A stretch of DNA of 47,885 bases from DATGFK01 sp040007395 (GTDB lineage: Bacteria; Chloroflexota; Anaerolineae; Aggregatilineales; UBA2796), in the NCBI GenBank assembly GCA_040007395.1, contig JBDTVG010000144.1, positions 1 through 47,885 of the forward strand, in the 5' to 3' direction. The notes beneath the pieces were generated by a model, which ran no database searches, had not been told where the DNA came from, and saw only the letters and a list, made by a program, of their open reading frames with translations. The position numbers and the translations under genes were made by a program. This document shows positions 24,704-32,676 of the stretch, in pieces. Position 1 is the stretch's first letter; every line of letters begins with the position of its first letter.

Positions 24704-25477
24704 CTAATCTGTCAGTTCAAACGTTACGTTGACATTGGCGGTGACAGCGATCTGACCGGGCGCAAAGCTCGTATCGCTATCCGAAGTACTGCCAGCGCTC
24801 CCCTGTGCATTTTGGATCGCGTTCTGTGAGATATTGCCGAAATTTTGCGCTCCATAGTAAAACCAACCAGCCTGATTTTCACTGATGCTGATTGGCTTCC
24901 CTAACTTCTGATCGACTTCGCCCGCCAGCGCTGTTGCTTTCTCCTTTGCCGCCTTGATCGCCAACGCACGCGCCTGATCGCGATATTTGCGTAGTTCAGT
25001 GGTGCGGAACTGGATACCGTTGACATAGTTTGCCCCGCCATCCAACACACCACTCAACAGCCCCTCAAATTTAGTGAGGTCTTTCAAGGTAATCACAATG
25101 TTTTTGCGGACAAAAAAGCCGATGAAATTCCGCTGCTGTGAAGTGCCATCGTAGCGTGGTTCAACGGTTAGATAGTCGGTTTGTACTTTTTCCGGTGCGA
25201 TGCCGTTATCTTTGGCGACGGCTAATACCTTCGCGACCTGATCGTCGTTCTGACTTTTGGCGGTTTTCAAAACCATGTCCGATGTTTCCACACCCAAAGT
25301 GATGATAACTTCGTCCGGTACAACGTTGATCTGGGCTTCGCCGCTGACCGAAATCGTGCGGAGTTGGTCCGGTCCGGCGGCATGGACGATGGGCAGGGTG
25401 GGCATAGGGACAAAACACAGCAGCCCCACCAGCACTATTGTCGTGATCAACATGGCTTGACGTAACATCGTTCTCAT
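24704..25477 (-). CDS. SIMPL-domain (DUF541) exported protein
   Basis: A signal peptide (about 1-34, ending VHAAG) precedes a SIMPL domain: RTISVSGEAQINVVPDEVIITLGVE at the start, VQTDYLTVEPRYD, and GIQFRTTELRKYRDQARALAIKAAKEKATALA. The family is periplasmic or surface-located, including oxidative-stress-related proteins, without a defined activity. AGGAGA lies seven bases before the ATG. The 257-residue length is typical. Confidence 0.9.
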   Translation of the reverse strand: MRTMLRQAMLITTIVLVGLLCFVPMPTLPIVHAAGPDQLRTISVSGEAQINVVPDEVIITLGVETSDMVLKTAKSQNDDQVAKVLAVAKDNGIAPEKVQTDYLTVEPRYDGTSQQRNFIGFFVRKNIVITLKDLTKFEGLLSGVLDGGANYVNGIQFRTTELRKYRDQARALAIKAAKEKATALAGEVDQKLGKPISISENQAGWFYYGAQNFGNISQNAIQNAQGSAGSTSDSDTSFAPGQIAVTANVNVTFELTD

Positions 25478-25507
25478 TGTTCAATCTCCTTTTGCGATTA
25501 ACGTGAT

Positions 25508-26164
25508 TTACTTGACCGCGACCCCGGCGATATGGGGGCCAACAAATGAGTTATCAATGTAAAAATGCTCCAACTTCACATAATCAAAGCCCGCCTGCTC
25601 GATGGTTGTCCACGTTTCTCTGGTTGGTTCGCAGCCATCGGCGAAGACCCGCCAAAAGGGTCGTATGAAATTTTGTCGGCGGCGCAGCTTTGTATCGGGG
25701 GGTGCAGCAACATGCTCGATAAAGACAAATCGACCACCGGGTTTGAGAACCCGCAGGATTTCCTGAAGTACCTTTTGAGGATTGCGAACGGAACACAGTA
25801 CCAGCGTGGCAACTACCGCATCAACACTCGCGTCGGCGGCATCCAGACGTTCAGCCTGACCTTCGCGCAGTTGAACAGTCAGGCCGAGTCGTTGTGCTTC
25901 GCGCTCGATGTAGGGAAACATCGCGGGGTTAGGCTCAATGCCGATCCACTGAATATCCGGTGAATAGTAGGGTAGGTTGGGGCCAGTCCCCGGCCCGATC
26001 TCAAGGACAGTGCCATGCAGTTGACCGAGCAAGGATCGCTTATGATCTCCATAATATAGGCGCGAACTCTCGGTTTCAGCATTCATCATTCGGGCAAAAA
26101 GTCGTTTGTACCACGACGCGTGCTGATGTGTTTCCGCCTGAGTTGTGTTCACTTTACTATCCAT
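25508..26164 (-). CDS. SAM-dependent methyltransferase (class I)
   Basis: VLEIGPGTGPNLPYY is the SAM-binding motif I, WIGIEPNPAM the acidic loop with E as ribose ligand, DAVVATLVLCSV motif II and LRVLKPGGRFVFIEHV motif III. The overall form resembles METTL7/UbiE-like small-molecule methyltransferases. The acceptor is unknown. AGGAGAG precedes the ATG. A 151-base divergent region separates it from the next gene. Confidence 0.9.
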   Translation of the reverse strand: MDSKVNTTQAETHQHASWYKRLFARMMNAETESSRLYYGDHKRSLLGQLHGTVLEIGPGTGPNLPYYSPDIQWIGIEPNPAMFPYIEREAQRLGLTVQLREGQAERLDAADASVDAVVATLVLCSVRNPQKVLQEILRVLKPGGRFVFIEHVAAPPDTKLRRRQNFIRPFWRVFADGCEPTRETWTTIEQAGFDYVKLEHFYIDNSFVGPHIAGVAVK

Positions 26165-26315
26165 CGGACGATACTCTCCTGTTTTAATCTGGCTAGTGTT
26201 ATTAGGGGTATAAGAAATCCCTTTTGGGTATCCGTAAAACTGCTGGCGTAATTTTGCATTTTCTGCGAAACTCGCCTTGACACTTTCAGAAATGGTCTAT
26301 TAACGAGAAATCAGT

Positions 26316-26918
26316 ATGGACACTAGAACCATCCCGCTCACCTGTCCCAATTGTAATGGCAAACTACTCCCCACTGCCGATCCTGAACGGTTCGTCTGCA
26401 TGTACTGTGGCACTGAACAGATTATCCTACGCAGTAATCGTACTAATTTACAAATGGAAATTTCGACGCTGGAAAATGAGTTGTCCGAACTTGACTCTCT
26501 TTCAGCATTTTCTAGCACGATGGCAAGTAAACCGAGCAATGGATTATTTGTGGCGGGTCAAGTGATCTTTGGACTGCTAGGCGGAGTGTTCTTATGTTTT
26601 GCATTGCTGATGCTGGTACCCACGCCGTCTGATTCAACATCAATCTCAAGATCAAACACAACCGCCTCGACAGCGCGTGATAATCCCCCTTCTGATGGTG
26701 TACTCGCAACGGTTTGTGGAGTACCCGCCCTAATATTTTTTGCCATTATGTTTGTGATCCGGCGTGCAAGCCGCACTCGGCAGTCTCAAAATGTAACCGC
26801 TACTGCTGGAGTTCCCGCCGCCAACGCACAGTTAGCAGTGAGAAGACAAGCGTTGCAGTCGTCTCTCATGCAGAAGCGTGCAGAATTGGCATCCTACCAA
26901 CGCAACTCTGGTACGTAA
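26316..26918 (+). CDS. Zinc-ribbon membrane protein of unknown function
   Basis: Four cysteines (C10, C13, C28, C31) in LTCPNCNG...FVCMYCGTE form an N-terminal zinc ribbon. A short helical, coiled-coil-like stretch (48-68) follows, then two membrane helices (about 76-100 and 127-148) and a basic, helical C-terminus (about 150-200). Both the ribbon and tail should face the cytoplasm. No family is recognised. The stop codon lies in a palindrome shared with the convergent gene. Confidence 0.65.
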   Translation: MDTRTIPLTCPNCNGKLLPTADPERFVCMYCGTEQIILRSNRTNLQMEISTLENELSELDSLSAFSSTMASKPSNGLFVAGQVIFGLLGGVFLCFALLMLVPTPSDSTSISRSNTTASTARDNPPSDGVLATVCGVPALIFFAIMFVIRRASRTRQSQNVTATAGVPAANAQLAVRRQALQSSLMQKRAELASYQRNSGT

Positions 26919-26928
26919 TCGCATCGCA

Positions 26929-27729
26929 TTACGTTTCATCAGAGGGTTTCTCAGGGTGTTCCGCTGGCAGCGGGCTGTGGATCGTCCAGCCGCCATCGAC
27001 CATCAGCGTTTCGCCGCTGATATGGCGTGCTTCGGACGAGGCCAAGAATAGCGCGGCGGCTGCCACGTCCTCCACATAGCCTACGCGCCGAGTCGGGGTA
27101 ACGCTTTGCCAGTTGGCTTCGTAGTGCGGATCGTCGGCAAGGGTACGTTCGGTTAAGGTGGCTCCCGGCCCAATGGCGTTCACTGTGATTCCGTATCCGC
27201 CAAGTTCCAGTGCCAGCGCCCGCGCCATCATTCTGATGCCAGCTTTGGTGATGCCATACGCGCCTAGATTGAGATGTGCCTGAACCCCTGTCACCGATGA
27301 CATGAGCAAAATACGCCCCGCAATCCCCTTTTGGATCATCAGGCGTGCGCCCGCCTGAGCCGTAAAGTAGCTACCCCGCAAGTTGACACTGGTCAGGCGA
27401 TCAAAGGCTTCAGGGGTATATTCCAGAAATTCGCCGTAGGTAGTAATTCCAGCGTTGGCGATTACTACGTCGAGCCGTTGGGTTTTGGCGGCGATGTCGT
27501 CTACCATCTCACGGATGGCCTGCACCTCGGCAACATCAAAGCCGTAGGAATGCACGTGGATCGCCCCGATCTGATCGTTGATCTTCTCCGCAGCTTGCCG
27601 CGCCAACGTCGCGTCAAGATCGTTGAGGGCGACCATTGCCCCTTCCTGAGCGAAACTGCGACATAGTGCAAACCCAATGCCTACGCCCGCGCCAGTGACG
27701 ACGACAGTTTTTCCCTCAAATCGCTTCAT
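26929..27729 (-). CDS. Short-chain dehydrogenase/reductase
   Basis: The product is a classical SDR: TGAGVGIGFAL binds NAD(P), NAGITTYGEF is the NAG motif, and SSVTGVQAHLNLGAYGITKAG supplies catalytic serine and YxxxK. The C-terminal HISGETLMVDGGW matches FabG-like members. The ATG at 27729 gives the normal start (MKRFEGKTVVVTGAG) and 266 residues; the longer frame has 36 extra residues that look non-coding. The substrate is unknown. It converges on the zinc-ribbon gene with a 10-base gap. Confidence 0.9.
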   Translation of the reverse strand: MKRFEGKTVVVTGAGVGIGFALCRSFAQEGAMVALNDLDATLARQAAEKINDQIGAIHVHSYGFDVAEVQAIREMVDDIAAKTQRLDVVIANAGITTYGEFLEYTPEAFDRLTSVNLRGSYFTAQAGARLMIQKGIAGRILLMSSVTGVQAHLNLGAYGITKAGIRMMARALALELGGYGITVNAIGPGATLTERTLADDPHYEANWQSVTPTRRVGYVEDVAAAALFLASSEARHISGETLMVDGGWTIHSPLPAEHPEKPSDET

Positions 27730-27843
27730 TGTGGTTATAACGGCTCCCGAAATGGTTACGGCTAATGAATCGCGTGGAACAGGTCGACCTGCCAATAGTA
27801 GCAGAGCATCATTGGCGAGGGCAAGATCACAGAACAAACTTTC

Positions 27844-27871
27844 TTGACAAACGCGCTCGACCTTGTAAAGT
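27844..27871 (+). promoter_or_regulatory. Sigma70-type promoter for the XPB-Bax1 genes
   Basis: A perfect TTGACA (27844-27849) and TAAAGT (27866-27871) are 16 bases apart. The predicted start site near 27878 leaves a short leader before the ATG at 27894. It lies in the divergent gap opposite the SDR gene. Confidence 0.6.
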
Positions 27872-27893
27872 CTCCCGACACCAAATAACTTTT

Positions 27894-29276
27894 ATGGGTG
27901 TTACGACAGTGAGCGACTCTTTATTTTTTCAGGGTGGAACGCTGGTACTTCGCGAAGCCTCTGAACAGCCTCCAATCTCTACCGCTTTTCGATGGATTAA
28001 AGGCCATTGGCGCTGTGAAGGGTACCATTATGGAGCATTGGCTCCCAAGCTGCACGAAGCCGGAATACGCGATACGGTGCCGCGTTGGGAACATCTTGGG
28101 CTAACTTTGCAGGATCTGCGCCAGCCGCACGCTTACCAAACCGAAGCGCTGCGGGCATGGGATGAGGCTGGACAGCGGGGTAGCATCGTGCTGCCAACTG
28201 GGGCAGGCAAAACGTTTGTGGCGATCCATGCGATCAGTCAGGTAGACCGTTCGGCGGTAGTCATCGCCCCGACCATTGACCTGCTGCATCAGTGGTACGC
28301 TCGATTGGTCAATGCGTTTGGCGTGGACATAGGCGTTTACTACGGCGGCGAGAAGCATATTCTGCCGCTGACCGTAACCACCTACCACTCGGCTGGCGAT
28401 TTGATTGCAGCCTACGGCAACACCTTCAAGCTAATTATTTTCGATGAAGTGCATCACCTGCCAGCGCCAAGCTGGGGCGAAATGGCGCTAATGGCTCCCT
28501 GTCCACTGCGGCTGGGGTTGACTGCCACCTATCCCGAAGCCCACGAACAAACCGATGGTCGTTGGCGTGTCGATGAACTGGTGGGGCCAATCGTTTACAC
28601 ACAGCGTATCGACGACTTGGTAGGCCACCAACTCGCCAACTATCGCACCGAGCGGATTCGAGTCAATCTGAACGAAGATGAGCAGACCCGTTATGGTGCG
28701 GATTACGCGATCTATGCGGGGTATATACGGGCAGAGCAATTTCAACGGAAATATGGCGCGGGTTGGCTGCGGGAACTGATGCGCCGCAGCGCCTTTAATG
28801 AGGGAGCGCGGCGGGCGCTGCTAGCCCGCCAACGCATTATACGGCTGTTGTCTGGAGCCGAAGGCAAGATGATTGTGCTGGAAAAACTGCTCAAAGAGTG
28901 CTTCACCGAGCAAGTGTTGATCTTTACCGAAAATAACTCGACTGCCTACGAAATCTCGCGCCGCCATTTGATACCCGCCATCACCCATGAAACAAAAGCC
29001 GCTGAACGCAAACATATTCTTGAGGCGTTTCAGGCTCGCCACTACAAAGCAATTGTGACCTCAAAAGTGCTGAATGAAGGCGTAGATGTGCCGGAGGCCA
29101 AAGTCGCCATTATTCTCGGCGGAACCAGTGCCGCCCGCGAATATATTCAACGCTTGGGGCGAGTCTTACGCAAGGTTGAAAATCGCGAGGCGCTTCTGTT
29201 TGAAGTCATCGTGCGCGGCACGGTTGAGGAAGGCAAAGCGCAGCGTCGCAGAAAGCAAAGCAATGCTCACCGCTAA
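27894..29276 (+). CDS. XPB/Rad25-type DNA helicase
   Basis: This 460-residue superfamily-2 helicase has an N-terminal XPB-like domain, Walker A LPTGAGKT (100-107), the DEAH-box variant DEVH (184-187), GLTATYPE (motif III) and QRLGRVLRK (motif VI). XPB unwinds or translocates on DNA in nucleotide excision repair and transcription. The ATG at 27894 follows the promoter; the upstream part of the frame overlaps that promoter and is not coding. The next gene encodes a Bax1-type nuclease, the known partner of archaeal XPB, which supports this assignment over a generic DEAD-box helicase. Confidence 0.9.
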   Translation: MGVTTVSDSLFFQGGTLVLREASEQPPISTAFRWIKGHWRCEGYHYGALAPKLHEAGIRDTVPRWEHLGLTLQDLRQPHAYQTEALRAWDEAGQRGSIVLPTGAGKTFVAIHAISQVDRSAVVIAPTIDLLHQWYARLVNAFGVDIGVYYGGEKHILPLTVTTYHSAGDLIAAYGNTFKLIIFDEVHHLPAPSWGEMALMAPCPLRLGLTATYPEAHEQTDGRWRVDELVGPIVYTQRIDDLVGHQLANYRTERIRVNLNEDEQTRYGADYAIYAGYIRAEQFQRKYGAGWLRELMRRSAFNEGARRALLARQRIIRLLSGAEGKMIVLEKLLKECFTEQVLIFTENNSTAYEISRRHLIPAITHETKAAERKHILEAFQARHYKAIVTSKVLNEGVDVPEAKVAIILGGTSAAREYIQRLGRVLRKVENREALLFEVIVRGTVEEGKAQRRRKQSNAHR

Positions 29277-29321
29277 TCGGATTCAAGCTCTAAAGAAAGT
29301 AAAGCAATGCTTACCGCTGAC
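29251..29321 (+). repeat. Short direct duplication spanning the XPB stop and Bax1 start
   Basis: Bases 29251-29277 and 29295-29321 agree at 23 of 27 positions (GAAAG.AAAGCAATGCT.ACCGCT). Each copy contains an ATG: the second is the Bax1 start at 29307; the first (29263) lies inside the XPB tail and opens a frame of about 20 codons. The XPB stop falls within copy one. Confidence 0.7.
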
Positions 29322-30539
29322 TTGATCAAACCTCGCTTGCGAATACGCGGCAACAGCTTGACTGTCGAAATGGTCGATAGCCATAATGTATATTGGCTAA
29401 AAACCGCTGCTGACCTGATTACATTGTTAGGCGCACAGGTTGGGCAGACCCAAGCCACCTGGGAAAATGCCGTCGAGCGCTACGAGGGCGAACGGGTTGA
29501 CTATATCACGGTGCGCGGGTTAGCGAAGGTGCTTGCCGACGCGGCAACCTTTACACCGCTGGCTACCGCGTTCGATCCGGTTGAACTGCGTGAACAACTC
29601 TTTGCGCGTGGGCCAGCCTTTGCCACACGGGATCTGTTCCACTCGCGCACCCGCACCGAGATTTTACGCAGCACCGCCGCCAAACTCAAGCTCTCGCCAA
29701 AGGCTCTCGAAACTGCCCTGTTCGCGGATCGACCCGCCGAATATCTGCTCACCGATATTGGGTCAGTGTGGACTCCTGATGGGCTGCTGGCACGTTACAA
29801 TCTGGAACTGTCGCGGGGTGTGCTGTACTGGTCGAGCAAGATGCACCTGAGCGTCCACGATAACTATAAAGATCTGTGGCGCTATCTTAAATTGTTCAAG
29901 CTGATGTTCGAGGCAAGGCCAATAGCTGATGGCGGCGGCTACAGCCTCGATCTCGATGGGCCGATCTCGCCGTTTGTCGCTTCAACCACGCGCTATGGAC
30001 GACAGTTCGCGGCGTTCCTGCCCGCGTTGCTGTTATGTGAACGCTGGCAAATGACTGCCGATGTTCGCCCGCCAATGTCGGCTAGCGATCTGATCTATCA
30101 GATGGACGACAGTACGACGCTTCGCAGCCACTTCAAGCGGAGTGGACTCTTTGACAGCCAGTTGGAATCGGATTTCGCCGCTGAGTTCGAGGCCAAGTTT
30201 GGCGGGCAGCGTGGCAAATGGCAGTTAACCCGCGAAGACGAAGTATTGCTCCTCGGCGATACCGTGATGATCCCCGACTTCGCGCTGACCCACAAAAGCG
30301 ATGGGCGGCGCGTCTTGATCGAATTGGTGGGCTTCTGGCATCCCGATTATTTGCGCCGCAAAGTGGAAAAAGTCCGGGCGGCAAACCGTCGGGATCTGCT
30401 GCTGGTGGTCTACGAAGGAGTCAACTTGACCGCTGAGAAACTACACGATATACCCAACGAGGTCGTCTACTTCAAGAACAAGCCTGTTCTGAAGGATATT
30501 ATGGCAGCCGTAGAAAAGATAGCTGAGTTACCCAATTGA
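29307..30539 (+). CDS. Bax1-type nuclease (DUF790), partner of XPB
   Basis: The 410-residue product matches DUF790: an N-terminal LTADLIKPRLRIRG...HNVYWLKTAADLI segment and a C-terminal nuclease region with MIPDFALTHKSDGRRVLIELVGFW, a PD-(D/E)xK-like site with D324 and E339 and lysines at 352 and 355. In archaea Bax1 binds XPB and acts as a structure-specific endonuclease in repair. Here the gene follows XPB by 30 bases, presumably in one transcript. The start ATG lies in the second copy of a duplicated segment. Confidence 0.88.
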   Translation: MLTADLIKPRLRIRGNSLTVEMVDSHNVYWLKTAADLITLLGAQVGQTQATWENAVERYEGERVDYITVRGLAKVLADAATFTPLATAFDPVELREQLFARGPAFATRDLFHSRTRTEILRSTAAKLKLSPKALETALFADRPAEYLLTDIGSVWTPDGLLARYNLELSRGVLYWSSKMHLSVHDNYKDLWRYLKLFKLMFEARPIADGGGYSLDLDGPISPFVASTTRYGRQFAAFLPALLLCERWQMTADVRPPMSASDLIYQMDDSTTLRSHFKRSGLFDSQLESDFAAEFEAKFGGQRGKWQLTREDEVLLLGDTVMIPDFALTHKSDGRRVLIELVGFWHPDYLRRKVEKVRAANRRDLLLVVYEGVNLTAEKLHDIPNEVVYFKNKPVLKDIMAAVEKIAELPN

Positions 30540-31351
30540 CCCAACCGATGATCCCACGAGTCCTCACAATTGCTGCCTCAGATTCCAGCGGCGCAGCAGG
30601 AATGCAAGCCGATCTCAAGACATTCGAGGCGCGACAAGTCTATGGGTTGAGCGCCCTAACCGCCATCACCGCGCAGAATTCGCTAGGACTTCAATCGGTC
30701 AAAGTGCTCGATCCCGAATTTGTTCTCGCTCAAATCAACGCCGTTTTTGAATTAGGCGCAGGTGCCGTCAAAACGGGACTGCTGCTGCGTGCCGAGATTA
30801 TCGAGGCGGTCAGTCAGGGATTGAAGCAGCCTACTGCGCTGATCGTTGATCCGGTATTGGTAGCAGGCGACGGGCGGCAGCTTGTGGATGAGGCGGCTAT
30901 CGCAGCCTATAAAACCTTGTTGTTCCCAAAGGCACTATTGATCACGCCTAATCTCTACGAGGCGCAAATCTTAACCGGACTAAATATCACGGATGCCGCG
31001 ACGATGTGCGAAGCTAGCCGAGTTCTCTACGAGACAACTCATCCGCAAAATGTGCTGGTCAAAGGGGGACATTTAGGCGGCACAGAAGATTTGCTAGATA
31101 TTCTGTACGACGGTCAAACCTTCCATGAACTGCGGACACAGCGTTTGCCCGTAATCGATCCGCGTGGGGCGGGCGATACTTATGCGTCGTGCATCGCCGC
31201 CGAAGTTGCCAAAGGACATTCGGTTATTGCCGCTACCCAGATCGCGCAACAGTATTTAACTGCTGCCATCGGTGCTGCTATCGGATGGCAGATCGGCGCG
31301 GGCAAACGCGGCCTTGTGTATCATGCCACAGGTCGCCCGCCGTTGCATTGA
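30536..31351 (+). CDS. thiD: Hydroxymethylpyrimidine/phosphomethylpyrimidine kinase
   Basis: The product makes HMP pyrophosphate for thiamine synthesis. IPRVLTIAASDSSGAAGMQADLKTF is the family's N-terminal block (usual AGSDSSGGAGIQAD), with DPVLVAGDG, TPNLYEAQILTG and the anion-hole DPRGAGDTYAS near the C-terminus. The TTG start overlaps the Bax1 stop by four bases (TTGA); an ATG four codons later (30548) is an equally good start by family alignment. No other thiamine gene is nearby. Confidence 0.93.
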   Translation: MTQPMIPRVLTIAASDSSGAAGMQADLKTFEARQVYGLSALTAITAQNSLGLQSVKVLDPEFVLAQINAVFELGAGAVKTGLLLRAEIIEAVSQGLKQPTALIVDPVLVAGDGRQLVDEAAIAAYKTLLFPKALLITPNLYEAQILTGLNITDAATMCEASRVLYETTHPQNVLVKGGHLGGTEDLLDILYDGQTFHELRTQRLPVIDPRGAGDTYASCIAAEVAKGHSVIAATQIAQQYLTAAIGAAIGWQIGAGKRGLVYHATGRPPLH

Positions 31352-31393
31352 GTATAATCAGGCGAATCGAGTTAACTTCAAGGATCACGAATC

Positions 31394-32599
31394 ATGGCAA
31401 ACGATACCCACAGCACAGTACTTGTCATCGGCGGCGGCGGCATGGGGCTGGCTACTGCATGGCGCTTGGCAAAAGGCGGACACAATGTCCGCGTGATTGA
31501 GCAGTTCAAGTTTTTGCATACACGGGGCAGTTCGCACACTGAACACCGCATCCTGCGCCGCACCTATAACGACGATCTGTATACCAGTTTGATGCCGCAC
31601 GCCTATCGCATGTGGGACGAACTCGAAGCCGACAGTGGGCGACAGTTAAAGTATCTCAATGGGGGCATAGACTTCGGGCCAGAAAACGATCCGACCTTGC
31701 AGGAAATTATCCGCAGCAGCAGCGACCTAAACGTGCCATTGGACGTGATGACTGCCTCCGAAGCCCGCCAGCGTTTTCCGCAGTTCAATTTGCCCGAAAA
31801 CTTCTTGATGACCTTTTGTCCCCTCAATGGCTTTCTGGCAGTTGATGATTGTATGCAAGCCAAGTTGGACATGGCTCGCAAATATGGCGCGATCTTGCAG
31901 GATGAGGAGTCAGTCTTGGAGATCAAGCCGCTGGAACATGGCGCAGAAGTTCGCACCACCAAAGCGACTTACACTTGCGATAAGCTGGTGATCACGGCGG
32001 GGCCATATGTCAAGAACCTGATGAAGCAGATCGGGCTAGATGTACCCTATACGATTGAGTTGAATCAGGCGCATTGGTTTCAGGTCGATGATCCTAGCCT
32101 GTTCACGCCCGACAAATTCCCGGTGTTCATCGTGCGCTATGATGCGGCGGGTGTTGGCGGCATGTATGGCTTCCCGACCTTCCGCCGACCCGGTATCAAA
32201 GTCTCGGTGCATCACTCGAACTTCTACATTAACGCCGAAGACTACGATATGCAGCCCCGCCCAGAAACGACTCAGCGCGTCTGGGAGTTCGTCAAGGAAT
32301 TTATCCCCGGTGCATCGAGCGCCGTGTTAGATGTGGCATCGTGCCTCTATGACTTCCCGCCTGATGAACATTTTGTGCTATCGCTGCATCCACAGCACCC
32401 CGATATTTCGATGGCGAATATGGCGGGACATGGCTATAAGTTCGCGGCGTTGGTCGGGGAGATCATGGCGGAACTGGCTATCGATGGTCATTCGCAATAT
32501 GACCTGACTGGACTAGGCGTAGATCGGTTCTTCTCGGAGACTGCCGCCCGCCGTCCAGCGATCCATGTAGACATCATGCGTCCCGACAATACGCACTAA
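31394..32599 (+). CDS. FAD-dependent amine oxidase, sarcosine/N-methyltryptophan oxidase-like
   Basis: VLVIGGGGMGLATAWRLAKGG (8-28) is the FAD-binding Rossmann motif, and HTRGSSHTEHRILRRTY matches the sarcosine oxidase family. C317 in ASCLYDFPPDEHFVL aligns with the cysteine that binds FAD covalently in monomeric sarcosine oxidase. PDISMANMAGHGYKFA closes the C-terminal FAD site. It should oxidise a secondary amine such as an N-methyl amino acid, giving H2O2; the exact substrate is unknown. It lies 42 bases after thiD. Confidence 0.9.
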   Translation: MANDTHSTVLVIGGGGMGLATAWRLAKGGHNVRVIEQFKFLHTRGSSHTEHRILRRTYNDDLYTSLMPHAYRMWDELEADSGRQLKYLNGGIDFGPENDPTLQEIIRSSSDLNVPLDVMTASEARQRFPQFNLPENFLMTFCPLNGFLAVDDCMQAKLDMARKYGAILQDEESVLEIKPLEHGAEVRTTKATYTCDKLVITAGPYVKNLMKQIGLDVPYTIELNQAHWFQVDDPSLFTPDKFPVFIVRYDAAGVGGMYGFPTFRRPGIKVSVHHSNFYINAEDYDMQPRPETTQRVWEFVKEFIPGASSAVLDVASCLYDFPPDEHFVLSLHPQHPDISMANMAGHGYKFAALVGEIMAELAIDGHSQYDLTGLGVDRFFSETAARRPAIHVDIMRPDNTH

Positions 32600-32623
32600 T
32601 TGGTAGCGGTATTGGGGCCAATG

Positions 32624-32659
32624 CACCTCAACCTCGCCAAACGCGGCGAGGTTGAGGTG
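32624..32659. terminator. Strong bidirectional hairpin between convergent genes
   Basis: CACCTCAACCTCGCC and GGCGAGGTTGAGGTG form a perfect 15-bp stem with a 6-base loop, centred in the gap between the oxidase gene and recG. No clear T-run follows on either strand, but length and position suit a terminator for both. Confidence 0.6.
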
Positions 32660-32676
32660 ATGCGTTTGCGCTCAGG

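Noticed and set aside
29086..29325. Plus-strand open frame spanning the XPB-Bax1 junction.
   Set aside because: It overlaps both real genes; its apparent start signal comes from the duplicated segment.
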